DNA of 64,000 nucleotides, from assembly GCF_000379425.1 (NCBI RefSeq), contig NZ_KB902183.1, positions 58,434-122,433 on the forward strand, written 5' to 3'. The position numbers and the translations under genes were made by a program. This DNA comes from Corynebacterium lubricantis DSM 45231 (GTDB taxonomy: Bacteria; Actinomycetota; Actinomycetes; Mycobacteriales; Mycobacteriaceae). Within the stretch, counting starts at the first letter, position 1; the number at the start of each line of letters is the position of its first letter. Shown one piece after another: positions 43,654-52,697 of this stretch. The notes beneath the pieces were generated by a model. It was not told the origin of the DNA and did not search any database. It worked only from the letters and a program-made list of their open reading frames with translations.

Positions 43654-43851
43654 ATGATTGCAGACGTATTAGGTGAATTTGTTTGGGGCTCCGAGGTGCT
43701 AGTGGGGTCACTCTGGAATATCATCACCATTCCATTTGGTATCGGCGTTGGCCTGGCGGATTTAGGCTATTACCCGTCTTCCGCTTTTAGCTCTGTACTG
43801 GGCTCCTCCTGGGATGTCGCGAGTTCCCTGATGGGCTCCTCTGCTGAGTAA
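43654..43851 (+). CDS. Small amphipathic peptide 4 (65 residues)
   Basis: Begins MIADVLGEFVWGSEVLVGSL, contains WNIITIPFGIGVGLADLG and ends SSLMGSSAE. The ITIPF stretch lines up with the TYPL core of the sister peptides; a Ser-rich C-terminal third (SSAFSSVLGSSW) sets it apart. GAGGGG lies 10 bases upstream. A separate promoter is not obvious in the 95 bases before it, so it may depend on read-through from gene 3 or on a weak promoter. Confidence 0.75.
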   Translation: MIADVLGEFVWGSEVLVGSLWNIITIPFGIGVGLADLGYYPSSAFSSVLGSSWDVASSLMGSSAE

Positions 43852-43866
43852 TTCGGACTTCTTAGA

Positions 43867-43896
43867 TGTCTCACAGCCTCGGCTGTGGGGCATTTT
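43867..43896 (+). terminator. Terminator of peptide gene 4
   Basis: TGTCTCACAGCC and GGCTGTGGGGCA form an imperfect 12-bp stem followed by TTTTTG. Confidence 0.85.
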
Positions 43897-43957
43897 TGTG
43901 TCCTAAGAAAGAATTCAGTCACTTTTAAGATTGAGGAAACTTTTTATCCTAGAAACC

Positions 43958-43986
43958 TTTATCTGCGATAAGTACAATGCTATAAT
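43958..43986 (+). promoter_or_regulatory. Predicted promoter of small peptide gene 5
   Basis: A perfect TATAAT at 43981-43986 with a weak -35 (TTTATC) 17 bases upstream; 36 bases before ATG 44023. Confidence 0.6.
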
Positions 43987-44022
43987 TTTGTTGTCTACAT
44001 CACACTAGGAAAGGCAAGAATC

Positions 44023-44130
44023 ATGTTGGCAATCATTGGCGGCGTGGTGACCGTCCTGCTGTACACGCTCGGTGCTATCCTCACCTTCCCGCTACACGTG
44101 CTAGGGGCGCTATCGTCCGTCATCCTCTAA
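44023..44130 (+). CDS. Small hydrophobic peptide 5 (35 residues)
   Basis: Reads MLAIIGGVVTVLLYTLGAIL then TFPLHVLGALSSVIL. Same length as peptides 1 and 2 and the same frame of conserved positions (LTFPLxxLxxLSSxxL), but almost without charges, so it is the most membrane-like member. AGGAAAGGC lies upstream of the ATG. No signal peptide cleavage site. If the family forms hetero-oligomeric channels like PorA/PorH, this could be the core membrane partner; that is a guess. Confidence 0.75.
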   Translation: MLAIIGGVVTVLLYTLGAILTFPLHVLGALSSVIL

Positions 44131-44144
44131 CCCCTCCATCCACC

Positions 44145-44180
44145 GCACCCCACTGAAACTAGTTACAACCAGTGGGGTGC
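44145..44180 (+). terminator. Terminator of peptide gene 5
   Basis: GCACCCCACTG and CAGTGGGGTGC form an 11-bp stem with a 14-base loop, followed by CTTCTTG. Confidence 0.85.
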
Positions 44181-44218
44181 CTTCTTGCGCCGGGCGGCGA
44201 AGGGCCATAATAAGAGGC

Positions 44219-44779
44219 ATGTCATTGCTGATCGTCTCCGCCGTTCCCGCCGAGGCCGCCGTCATCCGAGCCACCACCTCTTACGAAGTGCTAGTCACCG
44301 GAGTAGGTACGGTGCCAGCTGCGATCGCCGTGACACGCAGACTCGCGGTAGGTCCACTGCCTGAGCGTGTCATTAACGTGGGCACCGCAGGCTCGCTTGT
44401 CGACGACCATTGGGGAACCTTTGAGATCGAGGCCGTGACCAAACATGACTTCTCGGCAAAAGAAGTGCCAGGTATCAGTGAGCACGTGTATCCAAAGTGG
44501 TTGGATCTGGAGACAAGCGGAAAGCTCCCCGTGACACGTCTGGCCACAGGCGACACGTTTGTCAAGGATTCGCAGCTGCGGTCGTCGTTAAGCAAAGAAG
44601 CCCACCTCGTTGACATGGAGGGATATGCCGTCGTCGCTGCCGCGCAGACCTTTGGTGTGCCGGTCACGCTGCTGAAGAATGTCTCCGACCCGGCAGATGA
44701 GACCGCGGGCGGCTTGTGGGCAAACGCACTTGAGCGCGCCGCCCACGACCTAGCCGACGCGCTCGCTGTGATTGTTTAA
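44219..44779 (+). CDS. Nucleoside phosphorylase superfamily protein (MTA/SAH nucleosidase-like)
   Basis: 186 residues from ATG 44219. VINVGTAGSLVDDHWGTFEI and VDMEGYAVVAAAQTFGVPV are the typical substrate-binding parts of 5'-methylthioadenosine/S-adenosylhomocysteine nucleosidases, including the Glu in DMEG that binds ribose. It is shorter than MtnN (about 230), so specificity is uncertain. Placed after the sulfur-assimilation region, a role in recycling methylated sulfur nucleosides fits. CATAAT seven bases before the ATG points to a leaderless transcript. Confidence 0.8.
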   Translation: MSLLIVSAVPAEAAVIRATTSYEVLVTGVGTVPAAIAVTRRLAVGPLPERVINVGTAGSLVDDHWGTFEIEAVTKHDFSAKEVPGISEHVYPKWLDLETSGKLPVTRLATGDTFVKDSQLRSSLSKEAHLVDMEGYAVVAAAQTFGVPVTLLKNVSDPADETAGGLWANALERAAHDLADALAVIV

Positions 44780-44782
44780 AGG

Positions 44783-45307
44783 CTACTTCGCAAATTCCTC
44801 GATGAGGGCGGCATTGAACGCCTCAAGGTCGGCCGGGGTGCGTGAGGAGACGAGGCCATTATCAACATGGACTTCCTCGTCGACCCAGGTGGCTCCGGCG
44901 TTAGTCAGATCAGTCTTGAGGGAACGATAGGACGTCAGCGTGCGCCCCTGCAGGACATCCGCGTCGGTGAGGATCCACCCGCCGTGGCAAATAACGGCGG
45001 TGGGTTTGCCGGCAGCGAAGATGCCTCGAACGAAATCTACAGCGGCGTCATCCATACGGATGCGGTCCGCGTTTGCGGTGCCTCCTGGCAAAAGGAGGGC
45101 ATCGAAATCAGCTGGGTTCGCCTCGGCGGTGGTCAGGTCGACGGATTCCTCGGTGTCGTTCTTACCGCGAATGGTGCCTGTTTCGGTGGAGATGATTTTC
45201 ACTTCAGCGCCGACCTCTTTGGCCGCTTCGACGGGGCTGGCAAGCTCGGAGTCCTCGAATCCATTGGTAGCTATGACCGCGATTGTCTTACCGATGAGAT
45301 GTGCCAT
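44783..45307 (-). CDS. DJ-1/PfpI family protein
   Basis: 174 residues. The nucleophile-elbow Cys is in TAVICHGGWILTDAD (about residue 105) and the acidic partner in FEDSELASPV, with the PGGTANADRIR loop typical of the PfpI branch. Such proteins act as proteases, glyoxalase/deglycase-like enzymes or chaperones; the activity here is open. It converges on the nucleosidase gene. Confidence 0.88.
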   Translation of the reverse strand: MAHLIGKTIAVIATNGFEDSELASPVEAAKEVGAEVKIISTETGTIRGKNDTEESVDLTTAEANPADFDALLLPGGTANADRIRMDDAAVDFVRGIFAAGKPTAVICHGGWILTDADVLQGRTLTSYRSLKTDLTNAGATWVDEEVHVDNGLVSSRTPADLEAFNAALIEEFAK

Positions 45308-45333
45308 TTCCTAGCTCCTATTCTTGACTCCTG

Positions 45334-45371
45334 AAAGAAAAGAAAGGTGGGAGTCATTTCTGACCCCCACC
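45334..45371 (-). terminator. Terminator of the AI-2E family gene
   Basis: On the minus strand GGTGGGGGTCA-GAAA-TGACTCCCACC forms an 11-bp stem (one G-T pair) followed by TTTCTTTTCTTTC. Confidence 0.85.
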
Positions 45372-45410
45372 CTAAACCTTCTGACCCAAAAATGCTTGCC
45401 AAGTTGTTGC

Positions 45411-46787
45411 CTAGTTTTTGTTCGCTTCCGCGGCGTCCCCGCCCTCGCGCAACTTCTTCAAGCTGGTTGCGCCGTAGGGCTGTTCGGTGTCGGAATCTGA
45501 CTGCCTCCGGGCCATCTTTCTCAAATGATCACGTATGGCTTCGAAAGTCTCGCGCGAGGACATCGTTTCGCCCTGCTGGGTGGAAATCTGAATGTCGTCG
45601 GCGGTGATCTCACCGGAGCGCAAGGAGACCATCTCGGCGTGGTAGCGGAACCATACGGCGAAGATCGCGGCAACCGGGACGGCGAGGAAGGCACCCACGA
45701 TGCCAAATAGGGTTGAGCCGACGGTGACAGAAAGCAGGACCACTGCGGCGTGCAGGCCCATCGCGCGGGACTGCAGAACCGGCTGCAAGATATTGCCCTC
45801 GATCTGCTGGACCGCGATGATCAAAATGAGCACAATCACCGCCGTGGTGAAGCCCTGCGAGACCAGCGCGATGATCACGGCGAGCGCGCCGGCGGTGAAT
45901 GCACCGACAATGGGGATAAAGCCCGCGAAGAACGTGATCACGGCCAGAGCGAACGCCAGCGGGATGTTCAGCAGGACCAGTCCCAGGCCGATAAAGAAGG
46001 CATCGACGAAGGAGACAAGCGCCTGAGTGCGAATGAAGCCCGCGAGCGTGTTCCAGGAACGCATCGACACTTCGGTGATGTGGAAGCCGGCCTTTGCACC
46101 AGCGTAGCGACGCACCCACGGCAAGAACTTATCCCCGTCCTTCAGGAAGAAGAACACCAAAACCAGCATCAACACGATGGTCAGCACGACGCTGGAGGCG
46201 ATGGACACACCGCTCATCACGCCCGAGGCAATGTTGGATGCCTGGTTGGTGACAAAGTTCTGCACTTCCTGCAGCACCGAGTCGAATTGCGTGGTGTCAA
46301 TCCCCAGCGGTCCCTGTTCTAACCACCGCAGGATCTGGTCAATGCCGGCCTGGGCTTGAGTCCACAGGTCCTGGGCCTGGGTCCGAATCGTCGGCGCCAT
46401 AGCCGCGAAGATGGCAAAAATGATACCGAAAAACGCCACAATAACTAACAGGGAGGCCAGCGCGGACGGCACCTTCTTATTGCGCAGCCAGCGCACCGGC
46501 GGCCACAGCACCGTGGCGAAAATCAGGGCCAAGATCGCGGGCAGAATACCGACCCAGATATAGCCCAAGCCCTGCCACAATAGGTATGCGGCTACCGCCA
46601 CGATGATGAAGCGCAGTGCCCACCCAGCGAGTGTACGTGCGTCGGAGGCGATGATCGACGAGCGATCCACCACCTCTCCAGACAGCTCAACTGCCGCGTC
46701 AGCTGGGGTAACCTGCGAAGCTGTCTCCTCGCGTTTGCCCTCAACCGCCGCTGTCAGCGAGTCGTTTAAGTCTTCGTTCTTATTCAC
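45411..46787 (-). CDS. AI-2E (PerM) family membrane transporter
   Basis: 458 residues. Eight or so hydrophobic segments with the family stretch FIPIVGAFTAGALAVIIAL and QQIEGNILQPVLQSRAMGLH. Both termini are charged and cytosolic, with a longer C-terminal extension (about 60 residues) than the core family. Members include TqsA and Na+/H+ antiporters, so the substrate is not known. Start GTG 46787 with AAGGAAGT upstream. Confidence 0.88.
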   Translation of the reverse strand: MNKNEDLNDSLTAAVEGKREETASQVTPADAAVELSGEVVDRSSIIASDARTLAGWALRFIIVAVAAYLLWQGLGYIWVGILPAILALIFATVLWPPVRWLRNKKVPSALASLLVIVAFFGIIFAIFAAMAPTIRTQAQDLWTQAQAGIDQILRWLEQGPLGIDTTQFDSVLQEVQNFVTNQASNIASGVMSGVSIASSVVLTIVLMLVLVFFFLKDGDKFLPWVRRYAGAKAGFHITEVSMRSWNTLAGFIRTQALVSFVDAFFIGLGLVLLNIPLAFALAVITFFAGFIPIVGAFTAGALAVIIALVSQGFTTAVIVLILIIAVQQIEGNILQPVLQSRAMGLHAAVVLLSVTVGSTLFGIVGAFLAVPVAAIFAVWFRYHAEMVSLRSGEITADDIQISTQQGETMSSRETFEAIRDHLRKMARRQSDSDTEQPYGATSLKKLREGGDAAEANKN

Positions 46788-46849
46788 ACTTCCTTATCAT
46801 GCCAGAGTTTGGCCAGCGTAACGACGCAAGATGGTTCAAAATAGAACTC

Positions 46850-47836
46850 ATGCAGGTCACCGCCATAACAACGATTGCTCCCTCCAACGAACGGTTTTCT
46901 GAGAACCTGCCGGGGACAGTAGCAGCGCTGATCAATTCACTCGCTGATGCAGGACTGCCTGTGACCGGCGCAGATGTCACTAGTGCCCATGCGTTAGCCC
47001 GCCTGGTAACTCGTGCTGCGGCGGTGTATCAGTTTTACCGCGACGAGGCCTATAAACCCGTCCACCTCGTCGAATTTTCCGACCTCGCGGATCAAGGACC
47101 CACGGTTTTTCAGATCGGCAACGGTCCGCTGCGCAATATTGATGGCGAAAACTTGCAAGCCCCGAGAATGGAGATCAAGGTCCCCGTGGCGATCGACGCG
47201 GTGCGGCGCAGGCAATCGTCGATAAGCGAGCTCGAAGCGCGCGGATACGATGTCGATGCCTCCGTGCCGCCGGTGCTCGGCATTGCCGAGGCGCAGCTGC
47301 GACCCGCGGACGAGCTGCGCGCAATGATGCGGACGCAATCGCTCGTGGGGCACATCGCTGGTCTCGTCCTGGCCGGCGAGACCCCCGAAACTGATGACCT
47401 GGTCAGTATTGGGCGCGAGCTAATGTCACCACGCGAAAGGGATTTCCTTCGCGAGGTGGGCTCGATGATGGCGCCGGGTGCGCGGTTTAGCGTGTCAAGC
47501 TCGCTTTACGACGAGGCGCTGGTCCATCTCACCGCCACGGCAGCCGCGGAGGCGCTTGCCTGGGTGATCGGGAGAATCTCGGTGCCGGGGACGAGGCTGA
47601 ATGCTGTCGAACTGGAACCAGTTGCTTGGCGGATCACCACGCTGCGCTCCGGGGATGGGCAGGTGAAAAGCGTGGATGAATGTGTTTCTGCGCTGGATGT
47701 GGCGCATTTATTGCATCATTCCCAGCCGGGCTGGCTCGACGAGGAAGGGCAACGCATTGCACGTGGATGGAATCGCGCGCTGGGCTGGGCGCTGTGGCCT
47801 GCGGGGCAGTGGGGTCAAACTGAACGGGTGATTTAG
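46850..47836 (+). CDS. Conserved hypothetical protein (possible DUF4272)
   Basis: 328 residues from ATG 46850 (MQVTAITTIAPSNERFS). It is soluble, mostly helical, with ALARLVTRAAAVYQFYRDEA (residues 60-80) and a C-terminal ALEALAWVIGRISVPG-like region that recall DUF4272 proteins; the assignment is tentative. An upstream in-frame ATG at 46799 overlaps the divergent AI-2E promoter and is less likely. No function can be given. Confidence 0.7.
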   Translation: MQVTAITTIAPSNERFSENLPGTVAALINSLADAGLPVTGADVTSAHALARLVTRAAAVYQFYRDEAYKPVHLVEFSDLADQGPTVFQIGNGPLRNIDGENLQAPRMEIKVPVAIDAVRRRQSSISELEARGYDVDASVPPVLGIAEAQLRPADELRAMMRTQSLVGHIAGLVLAGETPETDDLVSIGRELMSPRERDFLREVGSMMAPGARFSVSSSLYDEALVHLTATAAAEALAWVIGRISVPGTRLNAVELEPVAWRITTLRSGDGQVKSVDECVSALDVAHLLHHSQPGWLDEEGQRIARGWNRALGWALWPAGQWGQTERVI

Positions 47837-47930
47837 GGCATTCTGGGCGCGTACTGAGACTCACATTGAGTCCACAGGTAGATAAATTTATGGCTCTGAC
47901 CTGCCTAAAAAATTAAAGTTGAGTGGGGTT

Positions 47931-47957
47931 GGAATAACTTTGGGTGGGTTGCGTTAT
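47931..47957 (+). promoter_or_regulatory. SigH-type heat/oxidative stress promoter of dnaK
   Basis: GGAATA, 15 bases, CGTTAT match the GGAA/GTT consensus of corynebacterial SigH promoters. It lies about 118 bases before dnaK and just upstream of the HspR operator. Confidence 0.7.
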
Positions 47958-47961
47958 AAGA

Positions 47962-47982
47962 GTTGAGTGCTTCATGCTCAAG
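47962..47982. promoter_or_regulatory. HAIR operator (HspR-binding inverted repeat)
   Basis: GTTGAGT-GCTTCAT-GCTCAAG matches CTTGAGT-N7-ACTCAAG at 12 of 14 positions with the right spacing. It lies between the promoter and dnaK, so HspR, encoded at the end of the same locus, would repress dnaK. Confidence 0.85.
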
Positions 47983-48014
47983 GTTGCGAACACGGTGTGT
48001 TAGAGTGTTCTCAG

Positions 48015-48039
48015 AAGTTGAGTAGAAGCCGATCAACTT
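48015..48039. promoter_or_regulatory. Second inverted repeat in the dnaK leader
   Basis: AAGTTGA-N11-TCAACTT, 37 bases before the ATG. It resembles HAIR half-sites (GTTGA) but with wider spacing; it could be a second HspR contact or an RNA hairpin. Confidence 0.5.
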
Positions 48040-48075
48040 AAGAATGAACATCATCTTTAATAGGAGGAATCACAT

Positions 48076-49944
48076 ATGGGACGCGCAGTAGGCATTGACT
48101 TGGGTACCACCAACTCGGTCGTATCTGTTCTTGAAGGCGGTGAGCCAGTAGTTATCGCAAACTCGGAGGGCTCCCGCACCACCCCATCCGTTGTTGCATT
48201 CGCAAAGAACGGCGAAGTCCTGGTTGGCCAGTCGGCAAAGAACCAGGCAGTTACCAACGTTGACCGCACCATCCGCTCCGTCAAGCGCCACATGGGCACT
48301 GACTGGAACGTCGAGATCGACGACAAGAAGTACACCGCACAGGAAATCTCCGCTCGTACGCTGATGAAGCTGAAGCGCGACGCTGAGTCTTACCTGGGCG
48401 ACGAAGTTACTGATGCAGTTATTACCGTTCCTGCTTACTTCGAGGACGCACAGCGTCAGGCAACGAAGGAAGCTGGCCAGATCGCAGGCCTGAACGTTCT
48501 GCGTATTGTCAACGAGCCAACCGCAGCAGCTCTTGCTTACGGCCTGGAGAAGGCTGACAAGGATCAGACCATTCTCGTGTTCGACCTTGGTGGCGGCACC
48601 TTCGACGTGTCCCTGCTGGAAATCGGCGACGGCGTTGTTGAGGTTCTTGCAACCGCTGGCGATAACGAGCTCGGCGGCGATGACTGGGATCAGCGCGTCG
48701 TTGACTGGCTGGTAGAGAAGTTCAAGTCTGCCAATGGCATTGACCTGACCAAGGACAAGATGGCACTTCAGCGCCTGCGTGAGGCAGCTGAGAAGGCAAA
48801 GATTGAGCTCTCCTCTTCGCAGTCGGCATCCATCAACCTGCCTTACATCACCGTTGACTCTGAGAAGAACCCACTGTTCCTGGATGAGACCCTGTCTCGC
48901 ACCGAGTTCCAGAAGATCACCTCTGACCTGCTGGATCGCACCAAGGCTCCATTCAACCAGGTAGTCAAGGACGCGGGCCTTTCCGTCTCCGAGATTGACC
49001 ACGTTGTCATGGTCGGCGGTTCGACCCGTATGCCAGCTGTGACCGATGCTGTTAAGGAACTCACCGGTGGCAAGGAGCCAAACAAGGGCGTGAACCCTGA
49101 CGAGGTTGTTGCAGTCGGCGCTGCTCTGCAGGCTGGCGTTCTGCGCGGCGAGGTCAAGGATGTGCTCCTGCTCGACGTCACCCCACTGTCGCTTGGTATT
49201 GAGACCAAGGGTGGTGTGATGACCAAGCTGATCGAGCGCAACACCACCATTCCAACCAAGCGTTCCGAGACCTTCACCACCGCTGAAGACAGCCAGCCTT
49301 CGGTCCAGATCCAGGTCTTCCAGGGCGAGCGCGAAATGGCTTCTGCTAACACCCTGCTCGGTTCCTTCGAGCTCGGCGGCATCGCACCTGCACCTCGTGG
49401 CGTGCCACAGATTGAGGTCACCTTCGACATCGACGCAAACGGTATCGTTTCCGTTTCCGCGAAGGACAAGGGCACCGGCAAGGAAAACACCATCACCATT
49501 CAGGATGGTTCCAAGCTGTCGCAGGAAGACATTGACCGCATGGTCAAGGACGCAGAGGAGCACGCTGAAGAAGACAAGAAGCGTCGCGAGGAGCAGGAAA
49601 CCCGCAACAACGCGGAATCCATGGCCTACCAGACCCGCAAGTTCATGGACGAGAACTCCGACAAGGTCTCCGAAGATGTTAAGGCTAAGGTCACCGCTGC
49701 AGCAGACAAGGTCGATGAAGCGCTCAAGGGCGACGATCTTGAGGCTATCAAGTCCGCAGTAGAGGAGCTCTCCACCGAATCCCAGGAGATGGGCAAGGCA
49801 ATCTACGAGGCTGAGGCCAACACCGGCGCAACCCAGGCAGACGGTGCTCCAGAAGGCGATGACAATGTTGTTGACGCTGAAGTTGTCGAAGACGACGAAG
49901 CTGACAACGCTGGCAACGCTGACAAGGACCAGGACAACAAGTAA
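48076..49944 (+). CDS. dnaK: Chaperone DnaK (Hsp70)
   Basis: 622 residues. [20 protein letters not shown] starts the ATPase domain, [16 protein letters not shown] and [17 protein letters not shown] complete it, the linker [19 protein letters not shown] leads to the substrate-binding domain, and the C-terminal tail is acidic (Asp/Glu/Asn). It folds and rescues proteins with DnaJ and GrpE. AGGAGG lies 9 bases upstream. Controlled by the SigH-like promoter and HAIR site. Confidence 0.98.
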   Translation: MGRAVGIDLGTTNSVVSVLEGGEPVVIANSEGSRTTPSVVAFAKNGEVLVGQSAKNQAVTNVDRTIRSVKRHMGTDWNVEIDDKKYTAQEISARTLMKLKRDAESYLGDEVTDAVITVPAYFEDAQRQATKEAGQIAGLNVLRIVNEPTAAALAYGLEKADKDQTILVFDLGGGTFDVSLLEIGDGVVEVLATAGDNELGGDDWDQRVVDWLVEKFKSANGIDLTKDKMALQRLREAAEKAKIELSSSQSASINLPYITVDSEKNPLFLDETLSRTEFQKITSDLLDRTKAPFNQVVKDAGLSVSEIDHVVMVGGSTRMPAVTDAVKELTGGKEPNKGVNPDEVVAVGAALQAGVLRGEVKDVLLLDVTPLSLGIETKGGVMTKLIERNTTIPTKRSETFTTAEDSQPSVQIQVFQGEREMASANTLLGSFELGGIAPAPRGVPQIEVTFDIDANGIVSVSAKDKGTGKENTITIQDGSKLSQEDIDRMVKDAEEHAEEDKKRREEQETRNNAESMAYQTRKFMDENSDKVSEDVKAKVTAAADKVDEALKGDDLEAIKSAVEELSTESQEMGKAIYEAEANTGATQADGAPEGDDNVVDAEVVEDDEADNAGNADKDQDNK

Positions 49945-50021
49945 TCGCATGTGACACCCCGTTAATTGCTCTGAATTGACGGGGATGTCGCCTGATTAAA
50001 GGAAAGGCAAGGTGAAGCCCC
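49945..50021 (+). other. dnaK-grpE spacer with imperfect hairpin
   Basis: ACACCCCGT...ACGGGGATGT form an imperfect stem with no T-run behind it; it could process the transcript between dnaK and grpE without ending it. GGAAAGGC precedes grpE. Confidence 0.5.
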
Positions 50022-50732
50022 ATGGCTTCAAATTCAATGCCGAACGATCCTGGCAATCCTGAAAATACCGATCCGGAAAACATCAGCCCTAACCAGGCTG
50101 AACAGGAAGCCCAGGACGCGGCGGAAGCACAAGCAGATGCACGCGCGGATGCTGTCGAGGATGCCGCAGCTGAAGGCGAAGGTGTCCCTTCTGACATCGA
50201 CCCGGAACTAGAAGCTGAGATCGACGAGGCACTCGCTGGTGTTGAGGCTGAATCGCAGGCCGAGTCCCAGGACAAGAGCCTCGAGGACGAGTTGGCAGAG
50301 CGCACCGAGGACCTTCAACGCCTCAGCGCTGAATACGCTAACTACCGGCGTCGCACCGAGCGCGAGCGTTCCGCAACCATCGAGAATGCAAAGGCAAGTC
50401 TGGTCACCCAGCTGCTGCCGCTGCTCGATGACTTGGACCTCGCTCGCCAGCACGGCGATCTGGAAGATGGCCCGCTGAAGTCCTTCGCAGACAAGTTCAA
50501 CGGAGTGCTCGACGGACAGAAAGTGACGTCTTTCGGCGCAGAGGGCGATGCCTTCGACCCTGAGATCCACGAAGCTGTCCAGGATCTTTCCACCGGCGAG
50601 GAAAAGGTTGTCGGTACCGTGCTCCGCAAGGGCTACCGCCTGGGGGATCGCCTCGTGCGAAACGCCATGGTGCTCATTGCGGATCCAGCTGGTCCGGCCG
50701 AAGGTTCCGCGCAGACTGACTCGGAAGCGTAG
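50022..50732 (+). CDS. grpE: Nucleotide exchange factor GrpE
   Basis: 236 residues. A long acidic, low-complexity N-terminus (about 1-85) precedes the coiled coil ([25 protein letters not shown]) and the beta domain ([25 protein letters not shown]). It releases ADP from DnaK. The acidic N-terminal extension is longer than in E. coli GrpE (197 residues), as in other corynebacteria. A strong terminator follows. Confidence 0.95.
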   Translation: MASNSMPNDPGNPENTDPENISPNQAEQEAQDAAEAQADARADAVEDAAAEGEGVPSDIDPELEAEIDEALAGVEAESQAESQDKSLEDELAERTEDLQRLSAEYANYRRRTERERSATIENAKASLVTQLLPLLDDLDLARQHGDLEDGPLKSFADKFNGVLDGQKVTSFGAEGDAFDPEIHEAVQDLSTGEEKVVGTVLRKGYRLGDRLVRNAMVLIADPAGPAEGSAQTDSEA

Positions 50733-50750
50733 CTCGAGGTTTCTAAATTA

Positions 50751-50797
50751 ATGGCCGGGGAAGTGAAGCGGGTATGACGCTTCATCCCGGCCATTTT
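50751..50797 (+). terminator. Terminator after grpE
   Basis: ATGGCCGGG...CCCGGCCAT with an inner stem (GAAGTGAAGC/GCTTCATC-like), followed by TTTTGG. It implies that dnaJ-hspR has its own promoter or depends on read-through. Confidence 0.85.
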
Positions 50798-50921
50798 GGC
50801 TCACAGGGCAGGACCGCAGCCTGCGCATAATAGATATAACTTCATCACTTTAGTAATTTTTAGATAAAAGTAATTAGAAAAATATTTACGTACTTAGAAA
50901 TCAGAAAGGAGGGGATGGCCC

Positions 50922-52112
50922 GTGGCTATGAATCGTGAATGGGCAGATAAGGACTATTACGCGGACTTGGGTGTCTCCTCGTCTGCGTCGGCAGATGAAA
51001 TTAAAAAGGCTTATCGTAAACTCGCACGTGAGAACCACCCGGATCAGAACCCGGGCGACAAGAAGGCGGAGGACCGCTTTAAGAAAGTCGCAGAGGCATA
51101 TGACGTCCTCGGCGACGAGGCTAGTCGCAAAGAATACGATCAGCTGAAGTCCATGATTGGCTCTGGAGGGTTCCCACGCTTCGGAGGGGGCGGAGGTGCC
51201 GGATCTCCCGGTGGGTTTCGCGAAACGTCGACAGAGTACGACTTCTCAGACATCTTCGGAGACGGATCCAGTGGAGGATTTTCTTCGGACGGCGGTTTTG
51301 GTGACATCTTCGGCGGCCTCTTTAATCGTAGCGGCGGTACTAGCAGGTCAGCTCGGCCGACGCGGGGGTCGGACGTCGAAACGGAAATTACGCTAGATTT
51401 CCGCGAGGCGGCTCAGGGAACCACCATTCCTTTGGAACTCTCGGGTGAGGCGCCATGTACCACCTGTCATGGATCCGGATCCCGCTCAGGTAAAACAACC
51501 ACGTGTAGCGTGTGCTCCGGCTCGGGGTTTGTCAGCGAACAAAAGGGCGCCTTTGGGATGTCCCGCCCATGTACCAACTGTGGTGGAACGGGCCAAGTCA
51601 TCGAAGACCCATGCCCAACATGTTCTGGTCGTGGCACGGTGCATCGCACTCGCTCCATTACCGTGCGCATCCCCGCAGGTGTTATCGATGGTCAGAAAGT
51701 CCGCCTTGCAGGCCAAGGCGAGGCGGGGCCGAACGGAACTCCAGCCGGCGATTTATTCGTCCACGTCCACGTGCGCTCAGACAAGGTATTCACCCGCTCG
51801 GGCGACGACCTGGAAGTCACAGTTCCCGTGTCCTATCACGAGCTCGTTCTCGGCGGGACCGTCACGGTCCCTACTTTGGACAAGCACGTCAAGGTGAAAA
51901 TCCCAGCTGGGACACCGAACGGCAGGACGCTACGGGTTCGCGGACGCGGCGTGCCAAAGCAATCGGGTCAGGCCGGCGACTTGCTCGTCACCGTTGACGT
52001 GCAGATTCCCAAGGATCTAGATCCTGCTGCCACCAGTGCGCTGCGCACCTATGCCCAAGCAGAGAAGGACTCTGGCTATAACCCACGTCGTGGGTGGGCC
52101 GGAGCTAACTAG
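50922..52112 (+). CDS. dnaJ: Chaperone DnaJ (Hsp40)
   Basis: 396 residues. J-domain with the HPD motif ([12 protein letters not shown]), a Gly/Phe-rich region, four CxxCxGxG zinc repeats ([32 protein letters not shown]) and the C-terminal substrate domain: a complete type I DnaJ. Start GTG 50922, with AAAGGAGGGG upstream; ATG 50928 is also possible. The upstream 120 bases are very AT-rich and may carry a promoter (TAATAGATATAAC region). Confidence 0.97.
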   Translation: MAMNREWADKDYYADLGVSSSASADEIKKAYRKLARENHPDQNPGDKKAEDRFKKVAEAYDVLGDEASRKEYDQLKSMIGSGGFPRFGGGGGAGSPGGFRETSTEYDFSDIFGDGSSGGFSSDGGFGDIFGGLFNRSGGTSRSARPTRGSDVETEITLDFREAAQGTTIPLELSGEAPCTTCHGSGSRSGKTTTCSVCSGSGFVSEQKGAFGMSRPCTNCGGTGQVIEDPCPTCSGRGTVHRTRSITVRIPAGVIDGQKVRLAGQGEAGPNGTPAGDLFVHVHVRSDKVFTRSGDDLEVTVPVSYHELVLGGTVTVPTLDKHVKVKIPAGTPNGRTLRVRGRGVPKQSGQAGDLLVTVDVQIPKDLDPAATSALRTYAQAEKDSGYNPRRGWAGAN

Positions 52113-52134
52113 GCAGGCGGGAGGTGAAGTAGAC

Positions 52135-52542
52135 ATGGCTGATTCGAAAGATAAAGAAGAGTATTACGTCATCTCTGTTGCGGCAGAGCTGACCGGGATG
52201 CATGCACAAACCCTTCGGACATACGACAGGCTGGGCCTAGTCACCCCGGTTCGGACTGCCGGTGGTGGACGACGCTACTCGCGTCGAGACATTAAATTGT
52301 TGCGCACCGTCCAACGCTTGTCGCAAGAAGAAGGCGTTAATCTCGCCGGAATTAAAACCATTATCGAGCTTTCCAGCGAGATAGAGGATCTGCAGCACCG
52401 ACTGTCGGATGTCGAGGAAGAAAATCAGGAGCTCCGCGGAAAACTCACGCGGGGATACCGCCCAAGTGCGGAACTGGTTCACGTCCCCCGCTCGACGGCG
52501 GTGACGATGTGGACGCCACGGCGTCGTCGTCAAGCAAATTAG
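52135..52542 (+). CDS. hspR: HspR, MerR-family repressor of heat-shock genes
   Basis: 135 residues. The MerR HTH YYVISVAAELTGMHAQTLRT-YDRLGLV (about 10-37) followed by GGGRRYSRRDI, then a coiled coil (EIEDLQHRLSDVEEENQELR) are typical. HspR binds HAIR sites, here upstream of dnaK, with DnaK as co-repressor. ATG 52135 follows GGGAGGTGAAG, 22 bases after the dnaJ stop. Confidence 0.95.
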   Translation: MADSKDKEEYYVISVAAELTGMHAQTLRTYDRLGLVTPVRTAGGGRRYSRRDIKLLRTVQRLSQEEGVNLAGIKTIIELSSEIEDLQHRLSDVEEENQELRGKLTRGYRPSAELVHVPRSTAVTMWTPRRRRQAN

Positions 52543-52545
52543 CAG

Positions 52546-52578
52546 AACAGCACCACCACCGTGTGGTGCTGTTTTTCT
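52546..52578 (+). terminator. Terminator after hspR
   Basis: AACAGCACCAC and GTGGTGCTGTT form an 11-bp stem followed by TTCTT. It ends the dnaJ-hspR unit. Confidence 0.9.
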
Positions 52579-52697
52579 TGTGAAGGTTGCTGATTACCCC
52601 CTTAACAAAATATTTATGAGGCCCAAACCATATCCGACTTACTATGTAATGTAGCTCACTAGAAACTCTGGTGATGAATGGAATGGGAGCAAGCTAA

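Noticed and set aside
42700..44180. Possible CRISPR array, given regular short repeats and hairpins
   Set aside because: The repeated units are coding and of uneven length (35-65 codons) with terminators between them; there are no identical direct repeats with spacers and no cas genes.
48070..49950. A 626-codon open frame antisense to dnaK
   Set aside because: It mirrors dnaK exactly; strongly biased codon use of dnaK leaves the complement stop-free. It has no domain, ribosome site or terminator of its own.
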